Positions 1 to 8,956 of a stretch of DNA of 64,000 nucleotides are shown here, in pieces (position 1 is the stretch's first letter; the number at the start of each line of letters is the position of its first letter). The DNA is taken from positions 1 through 64,000 of the forward strand of contig JANYHH010000053.1 of NCBI GenBank assembly GCA_025359505.1, written 5' to 3'. Origin of the DNA: Deinococcales bacterium (lineage in GTDB: Bacteria; Deinococcota; Deinococci; Deinococcales; JAAFIG01). The notes under the pieces are model-generated. The model saw nothing but the letters and a program-made list of their open reading frames with translations. It was not told the origin of the DNA and did not search any database. The position numbers were made by a program, and so were the translations under genes.

Positions 1-26
1 GCGTCTCGCACGGGTTTATGATTCAT
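1..26 (-). CDS. First codons of a leftward gene, cut by the window edge
   Basis: On the minus strand an ATG at 26-24 opens a frame reading MNHKPVRDA to the window edge. It is preceded by AAGGAG at 43-38, a plausible ribosome binding site with a rather long 11-base spacer. Only nine codons are visible, so the product cannot be named. The call rests on the ribosome binding site alone. Confidence 0.35.
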
Positions 27-194
27 GTGGCTACTTTCTCCTTGGTCGGACGGAGTAGCCGCTATTGTCTCAGATTGCGTGGGGAACGTGCAAACTTGAG
101 AAGTGTCCAGTAGTTAGGTTTTTCCTATGCCCTTTAGGGCAGAAAATTCTTAAGGAATTTTCCGGAATTCGTATAACCCTCCAAACTCGAGCCG

Positions 195-224
195 AAAAAA
201 GCCCCTCGAGACTGCTCGAGGGGC
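195..224 (-). terminator. Rho-independent terminator of the 243-743 gene
   Basis: A perfect 10-bp stem (201-210 with 215-224) encloses a 4-base loop. On the minus strand it is followed by six T. Each arm contains CTCGAG, so the iterated hexamer forms part of the terminator. It lies 18 bases beyond the stop codon of the leftward gene. Confidence 0.9.
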
Positions 225-242
225 TGCTTACTGCAACACCTG

Positions 243-743
243 TTAGCTGATTTCGATTCGTCCCTGCTCACCAAGCTGACTGACATCCTTGGTGATGAGG
301 GCTTTGGCCATGCCAACGAAGCGCAGCACGGGATTGCGTTCCGATGTCCAGTACTCGGCTTCGGTCACGGCCACGCACAGCAGCACCAAATCTGGATCGT
401 CGGGGCCATCGTGAAAGTAGAGTTTGTACTCGGGTTTCCACAGTTCAGCAATCTTCAAGCGGTCGCGCACGACTCGAGCCGTACCAGACGCCGACAGGTA
501 CGTCTGCGCGTCGGGTTTGGAATACGCGACGTTGACTTGCGGCGCGTCAGCCACCTCGTCGACCTTGCCGCTCGAGGCGCTGGTGAAAAACCAGATTTCG
601 CCGTCGAACTCAATGTCTTGCGTGAACATCGGTCGGCTTCGCAGCTCACCCGTGCTCGATTGCGTGGTCAGCATCGCGTATTTGATGCCTTTGACGAGAT
701 CGCTCAAACGCTTGTGACCCTCCGTGCCGTGCAGTGTTTCCAT
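243..743 (-). CDS. Pyridoxamine 5'-phosphate oxidase-like flavin-binding protein (general stress protein 26 family)
   Basis: This 166-residue protein matches the small split-barrel flavoproteins of the general stress protein 26 group. Early residues read LVKGIKYAMLTT, and a SRPM segment follows near residue 40 as in FMN-binding PNPOx relatives. A WFFTS strand and a W-x-P segment follow. The family binds FMN or F420 in the cytosol; the substrate here is unknown. The start at 743 is chosen because GGAGG lies 7 bases upstream; an in-frame start five codons earlier lacks this. It is monocistronic, with its own terminator at 195-224. Confidence 0.8.
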   Translation of the reverse strand: METLHGTEGHKRLSDLVKGIKYAMLTTQSSTGELRSRPMFTQDIEFDGEIWFFTSASSGKVDEVADAPQVNVAYSKPDAQTYLSASGTARVVRDRLKIAELWKPEYKLYFHDGPDDPDLVLLCVAVTEAEYWTSERNPVLRFVGMAKALITKDVSQLGEQGRIEIS

Positions 744-963
744 GATTGAATCCTCCACTCATGACCGTAGGCTGAAGAGCTGACCCAGAACTGAGGGGCA
801 ATATCAACGGGTCGGAACTCGAGGTTTTTTTGTTTGACTCCAGATCGCTCGAGCTGGCGTGCAACGCAACGGGACTTGAGCTGTCGAAAAAAAAATGGCG
901 ACGTCCGCGCAGCTCACAGCGGATGTACCGCAGTTATGCATGTAGTTCAGCCATACAGCTACT

Positions 964-1458
964 TCAACCAAACGCAGTGCGGTGCTGCTCGAGCCGCTGC
1001 TGATACTCTGGGTCACGCAGTGCTTCATCGAGTGCAACGCGAAAAATTGCGGCGCACGCGGCTTTCACCGGGTCTGGCTCGAGTGGCTTGACGGCGCGAC
1101 CGTGAGCGCCACTGACGCCTTTTTTATCGGCTGGCACAGCGCCCTCATATTTCTGACCTCCCTTGTGATTGGCGTAGCGGCGCGATCTCGTCCAACCCAT
1201 TTGCAGGTATTTGCGAGCCATGTCCATGCCGACGAAATCGCCCGCGTCGCGGTACGCGTAGAACTTCTCCAGCAGCGCGGCCGCCGATGCTGTCGCCACT
1301 TCTGGCGTGCGAAAGCGCCACAGCGGGAGCAATTCACTTTTGTACGGCTGCACCAGCAGCACGCCCTGCTCACCGATGCCGACGCGGTACTGATCTGGCT
1401 CGAGGCGAAAATCGGTCTGGCGGTACGCGTCGGTGTAAATCGGCGAGGTCGTGGCCAT
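964..1458 (-). CDS. DUF4385 family protein
   Basis: The 164-residue protein starts MATTSPIYTDAYRQTDFR. It carries the family's conserved central part, with LLPLWRFRTPEVA, a stretch around FVGMDMARKYLQMG and the basic RYANHKGG segment. The function of DUF4385 is not known. The open frame continues upstream to 1740, but that part is a translation of the palindromic repeat at 1590-1703, so the start is placed at the ATG at 1458. No clear ribosome binding site is seen. Confidence 0.7.
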   Translation of the reverse strand: MATTSPIYTDAYRQTDFRLEPDQYRVGIGEQGVLLVQPYKSELLPLWRFRTPEVATASAAALLEKFYAYRDAGDFVGMDMARKYLQMGWTRSRRYANHKGGQKYEGAVPADKKGVSGAHGRAVKPLEPDPVKAACAAIFRVALDEALRDPEYQQRLEQHRTAFG

Positions 1459-1902
1459 ACGTTTGGAAGTCTGGCTCGAGCGGTTGAAGCGCGGTTGAAG
1501 GGTTGGGATGATATGGACATCCTCTTTCCCAGGAAGCTTGTGCTGCACATTTAATCGCTGAAAGCACACAGAATCTCGAGCGTCGCATGGCCCTCTCCCG
1601 AACGGCGGGAGAGGGGAGCGAAGCGAAGCGCGTGCAGCTCGAGGTACTTTCCCCTCTCCTCGCAGGAGAGGGTGGCGCTTTAGCGCCGGGTGAGGTTTGC
1701 AACGGACGAACAACGTTTTACGTCCAGGACAGTGTTTCACGTAACTCGCCGGATCAAGTCAGAGCCGCAAAAGTCACCGCCACGATCAACCACAAACGCT
1801 TCCTCGAGCAGCACAGCTTTGCGCTTGCTGTGTACCCAAGACGCCAGCGCGTATCTCGAGACGCCTCGAGCGTTCAATTGACTGCAACTGTAATCAAATC
1901 GC
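1459..1902. other. Spacer without a supported gene
   Basis: This 444-base stretch lies between two leftward genes. It contains the palindromic repeat block (1590-1703) and four CTCGAG sites. Frames that cross it are translations of the repeat. No promoter or structured RNA was recognised in the rest. Confidence 0.6.
1590..1703. repeat. CCCTCTCC-type REP-like palindrome pair
   Basis: Two short hairpins built on CCCTCTCC and GGAGAGGG arms lie at about 1591-1617 and 1650-1670. A GGCGC-TTTA-GCGCC hairpin and the tail GGGTGAGG follow. A related copy sits inside a gene at 49371-49411. The sequence resembles REP-type palindromes common in many bacteria. Confidence 0.75.
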
Positions 1903-4032
1903 TCAGGCTTGGCTGAGCGCGGGCACGTGAGACCAACCGATGACTTCTTGCTCGCGCAGCAAGCGCTTGAGTTTGCGCACCTCGGACTCGGCGCTGAGCA
2001 GTAGGTGACGCATCCGGATGCTCGATTGCTGGCTCGAGGCGGTCAGCGCGGCGCTCAGGGCGATGTTGCGAATGTTGCCGCCGCTGATTTCCAAGCGCGA
2101 CAACGTATCGAAATCCACGTCGTCGTTCAGCGGCGTGTTCTGCGGGAAGACCGATTGCCAGATGCGTTTGCGCAGCGGGCGCTCTGGGATGGCGAAGCGC
2201 ACCACGAAGCGCAAGCGCCGCAGGAAGGCCTCGTCCAAGCTGTTCTCCAAATTCGTCGTCAGAATCGCCAAGCCCCTGAACGACTCCATGCGTTGCAGCA
2301 GATACGCGACTTCGATATTGGCGTAGCGATCCGTGGAATCGCTGACCTCGCCGCGCTTCCCAAAGAGCGCGTCGCCCTCGTCAAAGAACAGGATCGCGCC
2401 GCCGTTTTCCGCCGCATCAAACACCCGCGCCAGGTTCTTCTCGGTCTCGCCGATGTATTTATTGACCACACTCGAGAGGTCGATTTTGATTAAGTCCAGT
2501 TGCAATTCGTGCGCGATCACCTCGGCCGCCAGCGTCTTACCCGTGCCGCTGGGCCCGCCGAACAACGCGCTGACCCCCAAACCGCGACTGCCGTCACCCG
2601 CCCAGCCCCAGCCTTGGTACACATTGAAGCGCTCCTTGGTGTGCGCCACCAGCATGTGCAGCAGTTGCGTTTCGGAATCGGCCAGGATCAACTGGTTCCA
2701 CGAGACTTTCGGCGTGACGACCTGCGCCAAATTGCCCATTTTCGGGCGCGTGAAGTTTTGCAGCGCCCGCCAACTCGAGGCCACCATCGATTCTACCGAC
2801 CAGCTTGGCAATTCAAAACGAGCGCTGGTGACGGCGGCGGCAATCGTCACCGCGTCCAGATCGAATTGATTCGCCAGCCGCTCCAGCCCCACGTCCACCG
2901 CCACCGCGAGGTTGCGAAGCTGGGCAGCGTCCCCGCCGGTCGCCTGCTGCGCGGCTTGCAGCTCTGGTTGCCACGCTTGTTCCCACAACTGCATCTGCTC
3001 GCGGATCGAGGGTTTTTGCACCTCGAGCGTGACCACCGAGCGGCTGCCGAACGCCCTGGGTTCGCGCGTCAACACCATCACCATGCCCGTGACGCCGCGC
3101 ACGAAGCGATCCATCAACTCGAGTTTCGCGGCGTCCGAATCCACGCCAGAAGCGTCCACGATCAGCACTGAACGCTCGAACAGCGACTCGCGGTTCCAGA
3201 GCCGCACCAGCCCGTCCAAATGCGTCAGGTCGCTCGGCAATTCCGCTGCGTCCAGCACCCGCAAATCATCACCGAACCCCCGAGCCGCCGCGATGTTCGC
3301 CGCGACCGCCAGCTTGCCATCCACCGCCACCGCCCCGCCGGGATTGACCAGATGCACCAGCGGCGCGTCCGCGTCCGACGCAGCGCCCAGCCAAGCCTCC
3401 CTCGCTACGCGCACCTGAGCCATCAGCGATTCCGGTACGTCGGCAGCCTTCGCTCGGACAGCGCGAATCAAGCGCAGCGCTTTGGGGAACGACGGCAACC
3501 CCAGCAGGTAATCGAGCGTGCGCTCGTCGATCATCAAACCGCGCAGGTGACGATCTGTTTCGGTCGCACCCGTAAAATGCAGCAGTTGATACTGACGCAA
3601 TGCCGCCGCCTCAGTGAACGCCGCAGACGACTCCAACCTCGACAGCACTTCGCCGGAACCGGGACGGTGAGCGAGCGTGCCCAGCGCCATCATGAATGTC
3701 GGTTCAAAGCTCACGCCACCGCGATGCTCTAACACCAGATTGGCGATGCTCGAGTCCAAGCCCACGCCCGCACACAGCACCAACAAATCGCGTTCAAAGG
3801 CCGTCAAATTGAAATTTTGGCACAACGCCCCGAGCGCCCCGCCGTCTTGAATGGTTTCCTGAATCGTCGGGATCATCAGATTCTCGAGTTCCGGGCCCAA
3901 CTCGGCCTCAACGCCATCCGAGGGAGGCTGCGCGTCGCGCACACGTTTATTGGATTCCAACTGATGCACGATGCGCTGAATGGCCTGTGTCAGCGCCAAC
4001 TCGCTCACTACCTGATTGGACGTTACATTCAT
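1903..4032 (-). CDS. CDC48-like AAA+ ATPase of the eCIS-associated type
   Basis: The protein has 709 residues. The C-terminal half is an AAA+ module: Walker A GGPSGTGKT near residue 491, Walker B ILFFDEGDALFGKR about 60 residues later, then LTTNLENSLDEAFLRRLRF with sensor and arginine-finger residues. The N-terminal half (LTAFERDLLVLCAGV) resembles the helical region of ATPases found in contractile-injection-system clusters, where they are thought to act in assembly or loading. The start at 4032 is preferred because GGAGG lies just upstream; an extension to 4089 is possible. It is divergent from the DUF4157 gene at 4143, with 110 bases between them. No sheath, tube or baseplate genes are in view. 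Confidence 0.8.
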   Translation of the reverse strand: MNVTSNQVVSELALTQAIQRIVHQLESNKRVRDAQPPSDGVEAELGPELENLMIPTIQETIQDGGALGALCQNFNLTAFERDLLVLCAGVGLDSSIANLVLEHRGGVSFEPTFMMALGTLAHRPGSGEVLSRLESSAAFTEAAALRQYQLLHFTGATETDRHLRGLMIDERTLDYLLGLPSFPKALRLIRAVRAKAADVPESLMAQVRVAREAWLGAASDADAPLVHLVNPGGAVAVDGKLAVAANIAAARGFGDDLRVLDAAELPSDLTHLDGLVRLWNRESLFERSVLIVDASGVDSDAAKLELMDRFVRGVTGMVMVLTREPRAFGSRSVVTLEVQKPSIREQMQLWEQAWQPELQAAQQATGGDAAQLRNLAVAVDVGLERLANQFDLDAVTIAAAVTSARFELPSWSVESMVASSWRALQNFTRPKMGNLAQVVTPKVSWNQLILADSETQLLHMLVAHTKERFNVYQGWGWAGDGSRGLGVSALFGGPSGTGKTLAAEVIAHELQLDLIKIDLSSVVNKYIGETEKNLARVFDAAENGGAILFFDEGDALFGKRGEVSDSTDRYANIEVAYLLQRMESFRGLAILTTNLENSLDEAFLRRLRFVVRFAIPERPLRKRIWQSVFPQNTPLNDDVDFDTLSRLEISGGNIRNIALSAALTASSQQSSIRMRHLLLSAESEVRKLKRLLREQEVIGWSHVPALSQA

Positions 4033-4142
4033 CAATCCTCCACGATGCGCGGTACTGGTTACACCCAGCTTCACCAGCGTCAAACGCAACGCTCGAGGGT
4101 TAAATCACGATCCGCGCCGCTGTTTATGCTACTCTTTCCTGC

Positions 4143-7100
4143 ATGGGTAAGCGTTTGCGCGTCGCGCCAACCGAGCGCACCCCAGCACCCGCAATACCGA
4201 GGGTGCTCAACAGCGATTTGCTGAAATACATCGCCCGCGACATCAAACACGCCCAAGCGACCCTCGAGCCGGAGTTATTCAACGCCGCGTTGTCGCTGCT
4301 GCAAAGCCCCCCAGCGCCAGTCGCGCCACTGCCCGCTCGAGCGACTGGGCGAATCATGATGGAGGCTGCGACCGCTCAGTTGAAACGCGTTCAGCTCGAA
4401 GAAACCCAAGCCGCTCCAGCGAAGGCTGCTCAAGCCGCGCTCGAGGCGAGTGCCGCTCAAACTCGAGCGGCGCAAGCCAGTGCTGCCACTGCTCAGTCGG
4501 TGAGCCAGCAGGCGACGGCGAAAACGCAGTATTGGCAGGCGCAGATTCAACGCTTCGGTGTTCAGAGTTACGCCCGGCATTACGAGAATCAAGCTGATTT
4601 CCAATCGCGCAGCGCTCAAGTGCAACCGAGTGGCGAGGCGCTGCATCCAGTGCTGCTCGAGGCGTTAGAAGCGCATTTCAATCAGAAACTGCCCGCGATT
4701 CAGATTCACAGCGATGCCAGCGCCGCGTCTAGAGCCAGAGAAGTTGGCGCGTTGGCGTTCACGAGCGGCGCGGGGATTCACTTCGGCGCGGGGCAGTACC
4801 AGCCGTTCACCACGGCTGGGTTCAAACTCTTGGTTCACGAGACGGCGCACGTGTTGCAACAAGCCCGTGGCATCGTGCCAGATGGCATCGACACCGATCC
4901 GAGCTTGGAGGGCGCGGCGCAACTCGAGGCGAGCCGGGTGATGAACGCACCGAGTCTGAGCACTGCAACTAAGCCACAAAGCTCGAGTCAGCAGCCCTCG
5001 AGCCAACGGATAGTGCCGCAACTCGAGACGGCTGGTCAATGGGCGGTGCATCTGCTGAACACGCTCAAGCATCACGGTGTGCCCAGGGAGCGTTTCGCGG
5101 TCGTGGCTGAGCTTTACTCGAGTATCCCCGCCGATCAGCAAGGCAAAGCGAAGACCTTGATGCTGGGGAAGCTGAACCCGAACTCGAGCGAACATCAACG
5201 GCTCGAGACAGCGTTGGTTGTCACACCGAGCGCGAAGTCAGGTATCTCGAATGCGACTCGAGGCAAACCGCGCCAGCCTGGTGAGATGGATTTCTTCACG
5301 TACCTCAATCCGCTCGAGCGCGATATCGTGCTGCCGAATTACAAGGCGTTCCCCGTCTTGAGCAGAAGTGATCTCAAAACTTCACATCGTCTCGAGACAG
5401 GTGTTGCGCCTATTTCAAAAACAGTTGTCCCAGTTTCCAGATCAGCGGCGAGAATCAGCAATATTCAGCGTTCACCCGAACCCAGCTTCGCATTGCAGCG
5501 TCAAAATGCTCAAAACAAACCCGTTCTTCAAATGGATTCTGTACATAGATGGCAGCAACGTTTAAATCAAGGAGAACCAGGTAAATTCATTCATGGCGAA
5601 CCTGCTGCCAAATATGTTGTTCCTGGCACAAAAGTAAACTATCGTCTCGATCAGCCCACAACTGTCTCATCACCTAATTGGAAAGATCCACGCCAGTACC
5701 AGTGGAGAGTTCGTAATGATCCATCAAGCATCAAGGGTACAAGTAGACCCGAATATGTGCAAGGTCCTGCAAAACCATTCTGGAACAATGCAACGTGGGA
5801 TTTCGAAGGTAATCACACACTCGAATTGAGTATAGAAACAAAGATAAAACCGGGGCATACTTTCACTTACGTGATTCAGTATTTTGTTGAAGTAAAAACC
5901 TTGGAAAAACTTGCAGGAAATGAACAAAAAGATCTAAAAACCAATAATTACACTAGCTTTCGTACTGAGGTGGAAGGACAATCACTACAAGCAAGTAGTT
6001 ACGGCGTCAAAGACCAAAGTGCTGTATCAAAAATCTCCAGTAACGGCTCGAATCCTGCTCGGCAAGCAAGCTACATCACCTCTAGCAACCCACCGCCGCT
6101 TTACACGTACTCAATCAAACCCAAGCCAACCGCGAAAAGTTGGAATTGGTACGTTGAAGTGGCGGATTGGAAGGTAATGCCTACTGGAAACCTGTACGGG
6201 TATAAAACAAAAACAATAAACGGCAAACGCGTATATGAGATGCACGGCACTGGAACCAGTGCCAACTTTACGATTGCTAACCCAAACGTGTACACAATTG
6301 TTTGCGACGAATTGAACGCGGGCGGAAAAGTAATCAACACAGCACGTTACCGCCAAGTAGTTATGAATGCTGAACAAGAAAAAGCTGTTGATGCCGCCAA
6401 AAAATACACACAAGATATTGACACGGCAATCAAAGGCATTCAAGACAGTAAAGAAGTTGCATTGAAAGCCATACTGGTCGAAGAAACCACTGCCAATCGT
6501 TTGCCGCTCAACTTATTCATTGGGCGCGATGCAAAAAATCCCAAGGCTTTCCGCATGGTGGATTTGACGCCAGGAGCCGAACATCGCAATTTCACGGGCA
6601 ATACAGTCAATGCAGTCTTTGATTCGTTCAACAGCGGCAATGAGTACCCAAAGGGTCGAATCGTACTCGAGGTTCCAGCCAACCAATTGGGTATTCCTAC
6701 GCTGAAGCAAAGCATCGCAACTGATGGGAGCACCAGCCTTTCCACATGGGCGGCTCGAGGTGGCATGGCTTCGCTTGGCTTGGCGTTAACTGGCGGTGCG
6801 TTGTTATTTACGGGCGTGGGCGCGGTAGCTGCACCGTATTTCTTCGTTGCGGCGGGTGTGGCAGGTGCGGCTTCAGGCGTCGCGAGCATTGCGAACGAAT
6901 TAAACAAAGATCACCCGAATCCTGTGAATATCGGTATTGATGTTTTTATGATCGCTGGGAGTGTCCTGGGGGCGGGAGCGGCGGCAGGTGAAATCCGGGC
7001 GGGCGTACAAGCGTCCAGAGCCTTGGGACAAGGTGCGACCCAAGCGGAACGACAAGCGGCAAAACTGGCATCGCGAGGACAGTTCATTACCACCAAGATG

Positions 7101-7931
7101 GGGAAGTTCTTGGTGTACACAGGGTACTCCGCTGATGCTGGCATGGGTGTGTTGATCTCCGCTCAAGGTGTGCAAGCGATTGATGCGATCATTGGTGATG
7201 CTTCCCTTTCCAGGGAGGAAAAAATTGCGAGGGTCACACGGATTCTGGCGGTACTGGCGTTACAAGCTGGATTGCTAGCGTATGGCGCAAAGAATCTTCG
7301 TGGAAATGGTACAGCTCGAGAAATGGAAGATATGCGTTGGCAGATGGAATTGAAAAACAAGAAACTGATTGCTAGTGGAGAACCTGCCCGCTATCCAAAT
7401 CTAGAAGAATCTGTCCAGCAAGGCATGCAAAATCTTGCTATAGCACGAAAAAGGGGATATCCATATGCTTTTTCAAGCAAAGAGCAGTTTGAAAAAGTAA
7501 GTCAATATATAAAAACCACTATAAAAGCACTAGATATTCCTTCTAATGGCATGAAAATACCTTTAAATGACATAGCAGTTCAGGGAAGCGCAGTTTATCG
7601 CTCTGCAGCCCATGATGTCGACATAGCCATTTTAGTTACTCGTGAGGATTTTGAGAAATTAATTATTCAAAGTTTTCCGAATGAAGTGGCTAGAATTAGG
7701 CAAAGAAACCTTGATCCTTTTAAAATAACAATGAGTGAAGCCGCAAGTGCATCTGAGAAAACTCTTATAAATGCAATTTCGACAGGAATAATTAAAAGGA
7801 ATGTCCTGAGGCCAAAACTAAGTAAATTAAGGGAAGAGCTATCAAGTATGGTTAATCGAGAAGTTGACTTGTCTGTAGTTTTGAAAGGCGGTAGTTTTGA
7901 CCATGGACCATATATTAAGCTCTCTGAGTGA
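4143..7931 (+). CDS. DUF4157 eCIS-type effector with C-terminal nucleotidyltransferase-like domain
   Basis: The protein has 1262 residues. Residues 1-165 are Ala/Gln-rich and probably disordered. Residues about 165-265 are the DUF4157 domain, with a zinc-metalloprotease-like HETAH at 232-236. DUF4157 marks cargo and core proteins of extracellular contractile injection systems. Residues about 285-420 are a trunk repeated in broken form at 8370-8778. Hydrophobic Gly/Ala-rich segments near 870-960 and 1010-1035 could insert in membranes. The last ~120 residues carry QGSAVYRSAAHDVDIAILV and a later REVDLSVV, the Gly-Ser...Asp-x-Asp and third-Asp pattern of Pol-beta-type nucleotidyltransferases. 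From about 5450 the DNA is AT-rich and almost free of CTCGAG, indicating a horizontally acquired tip. A toxin role is inferred. Confidence 0.8.
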   Translation: MGKRLRVAPTERTPAPAIPRVLNSDLLKYIARDIKHAQATLEPELFNAALSLLQSPPAPVAPLPARATGRIMMEAATAQLKRVQLEETQAAPAKAAQAALEASAAQTRAAQASAATAQSVSQQATAKTQYWQAQIQRFGVQSYARHYENQADFQSRSAQVQPSGEALHPVLLEALEAHFNQKLPAIQIHSDASAASRAREVGALAFTSGAGIHFGAGQYQPFTTAGFKLLVHETAHVLQQARGIVPDGIDTDPSLEGAAQLEASRVMNAPSLSTATKPQSSSQQPSSQRIVPQLETAGQWAVHLLNTLKHHGVPRERFAVVAELYSSIPADQQGKAKTLMLGKLNPNSSEHQRLETALVVTPSAKSGISNATRGKPRQPGEMDFFTYLNPLERDIVLPNYKAFPVLSRSDLKTSHRLETGVAPISKTVVPVSRSAARISNIQRSPEPSFALQRQNAQNKPVLQMDSVHRWQQRLNQGEPGKFIHGEPAAKYVVPGTKVNYRLDQPTTVSSPNWKDPRQYQWRVRNDPSSIKGTSRPEYVQGPAKPFWNNATWDFEGNHTLELSIETKIKPGHTFTYVIQYFVEVKTLEKLAGNEQKDLKTNNYTSFRTEVEGQSLQASSYGVKDQSAVSKISSNGSNPARQASYITSSNPPPLYTYSIKPKPTAKSWNWYVEVADWKVMPTGNLYGYKTKTINGKRVYEMHGTGTSANFTIANPNVYTIVCDELNAGGKVINTARYRQVVMNAEQEKAVDAAKKYTQDIDTAIKGIQDSKEVALKAILVEETTANRLPLNLFIGRDAKNPKAFRMVDLTPGAEHRNFTGNTVNAVFDSFNSGNEYPKGRIVLEVPANQLGIPTLKQSIATDGSTSLSTWAARGGMASLGLALTGGALLFTGVGAVAAPYFFVAAGVAGAASGVASIANELNKDHPNPVNIGIDVFMIAGSVLGAGAAAGEIRAGVQASRALGQGATQAERQAAKLASRGQFITTKMGKFLVYTGYSADAGMGVLISAQGVQAIDAIIGDASLSREEKIARVTRILAVLALQAGLLAYGAKNLRGNGTAREMEDMRWQMELKNKKLIASGEPARYPNLEESVQQGMQNLAIARKRGYPYAFSSKEQFEKVSQYIKTTIKALDIPSNGMKIPLNDIAVQGSAVYRSAAHDVDIAILVTREDFEKLIIQSFPNEVARIRQRNLDPFKITMSEAASASEKTLINAISTGIIKRNVLRPKLSKLREELSSMVNREVDLSVVLKGGSFDHGPYIKLSE
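4998..5400 (+). repeat. DUF4157 trunk repeat, copy 1
   Basis: This ~400-bp coding segment (protein PQLETAGQW to HRLET) is repeated at 8370-8778 at roughly 85% nucleotide identity by eye. The two copies bracket the toxin tip and the small gene at 7903-8283, a geometry suited to recombinational exchange of the tip. Confidence 0.85.
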
Positions 7932-8283
7932 TCTAGATAAACGCACAAATGTTTATTTGGATGCAAAAATTTCAAAACACAATCTTCAAGAGATAATCTT
8001 GACATTGACGAAAGGTCAGATACTATCTTATCGTTTGAAAAATAGCTGGTCGGTAATTGACATAGATGAGAATTCTTATGATCCAGATTTGGCTGTAGAA
8101 AATCCAGACAATTTTTTGAACTGGCGATATCTCTTAGATATTGAGCCTTCTGAAGATTTGACCATGCGTGATTATGTTGCAAAAGTTAAAGAGTTATTCT
8201 TTAAGCTGAGAGATAAGGGTATTAGAAGCATTATCGTTGCTGAATGGACACATCACCTCGAGAATAATGGCGAATTTATATAA
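7903..8283 (+). CDS. Small protein overlapping the toxin tip; candidate immunity or antitoxin protein
   Basis: The 126-residue product starts MDHILSSLSDLDKRTNVYL at an ATG 29 bases before the upstream stop codon; a TTG six bases earlier is also in frame. It is acidic, with W residues near the centre and C-terminus, no signal peptide and no membrane segment. Like the toxin tip it is AT-rich, and it contains CTCGAG only near its end. I do not recognise a family. The overlap, size and shared composition fit an immunity protein or an antitoxin of the nucleotidyltransferase domain. It could also be an unrelated passenger. Confidence 0.6.
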   Translation: MDHILSSLSDLDKRTNVYLDAKISKHNLQEIILTLTKGQILSYRLKNSWSVIDIDENSYDPDLAVENPDNFLNWRYLLDIEPSEDLTMRDYVAKVKELFFKLRDKGIRSIIVAEWTHHLENNGEFI

Positions 8284-8351
8284 AGCGCGAAAAACTTAGG
8301 ACAGGGTGGTTACTGAGTCATGCAGATAAAGCTTCAGTCTCGAGCCTATAG

Positions 8352-8792
8352 GTTCAGAATCAATCAAGTTCGAGCCAGCGGGTAGTGCCGCAACTCGAGA
8401 CGGCGGGGCAATGGGCGGGGCACTTGCTGAACACGCTCAAGCACCACAGCGTGCCGAGGGAGCGCTTCGCGGTCGTAGCTGAGCTTTACTCGAGCATCCC
8501 CGTCGACCAACAGGGCAAAGCCAAGACACTGATGCTGGGGAAGCTCAATCCAAACTCGAGCGATTATCAGCGACTTGAGGCGAGTTTGGTGGTAACGCCA
8601 AGCTCGAGCATAGTGAAGTCAAGTATCTCGAGCACAACCCAGAGCAAGCCGCGTCAGCCGGGTGAGATGAACTTTTTCACGTACCTCAATCCGCTCGAGC
8701 GCGATATCGTCCTACCGAATTACAAGGCGTTTCCTGTCTCGAGCGATGCGGTCAAAGCTCCACTTCGTCTCGAGACCGCGTTGGTCGCGTAG
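8352..8792 (+). pseudogene. Orphan fragment of the DUF4157 trunk
   Basis: An open frame with stop codons upstream (8349) and at 8790 reads QSSSSQRVVPQLETAGQW and matches residues about 285-420 of the large protein upstream. It lacks the N-terminal HETAH domain and any toxin tip. A GTG at 8385 could start translation but has no good ribosome binding site. It is best read as a remnant of a displaced toxin or as a recombination substrate. Confidence 0.75.
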
Positions 8793-8956
8793 TCAACAAC
8801 AGTTCACCACGGGCTGCCGTGTGCCATCGGCGGGTGTGCTCGGGCCAGCGGAACAAGACTGAACGAGCGCATTGGCTGTGACCTCGAGCCGATTCGTTGT
8901 GCTTGTTGGACTCCAATCGCCGTTCTCATCAGATACCGGATAGACTCACGATTAAC

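Noticed and set aside
1459-1740. N-terminal extension of the DUF4385 frame
   Set aside because: The added residues are a translation of a REP-like palindrome, not protein sequence.
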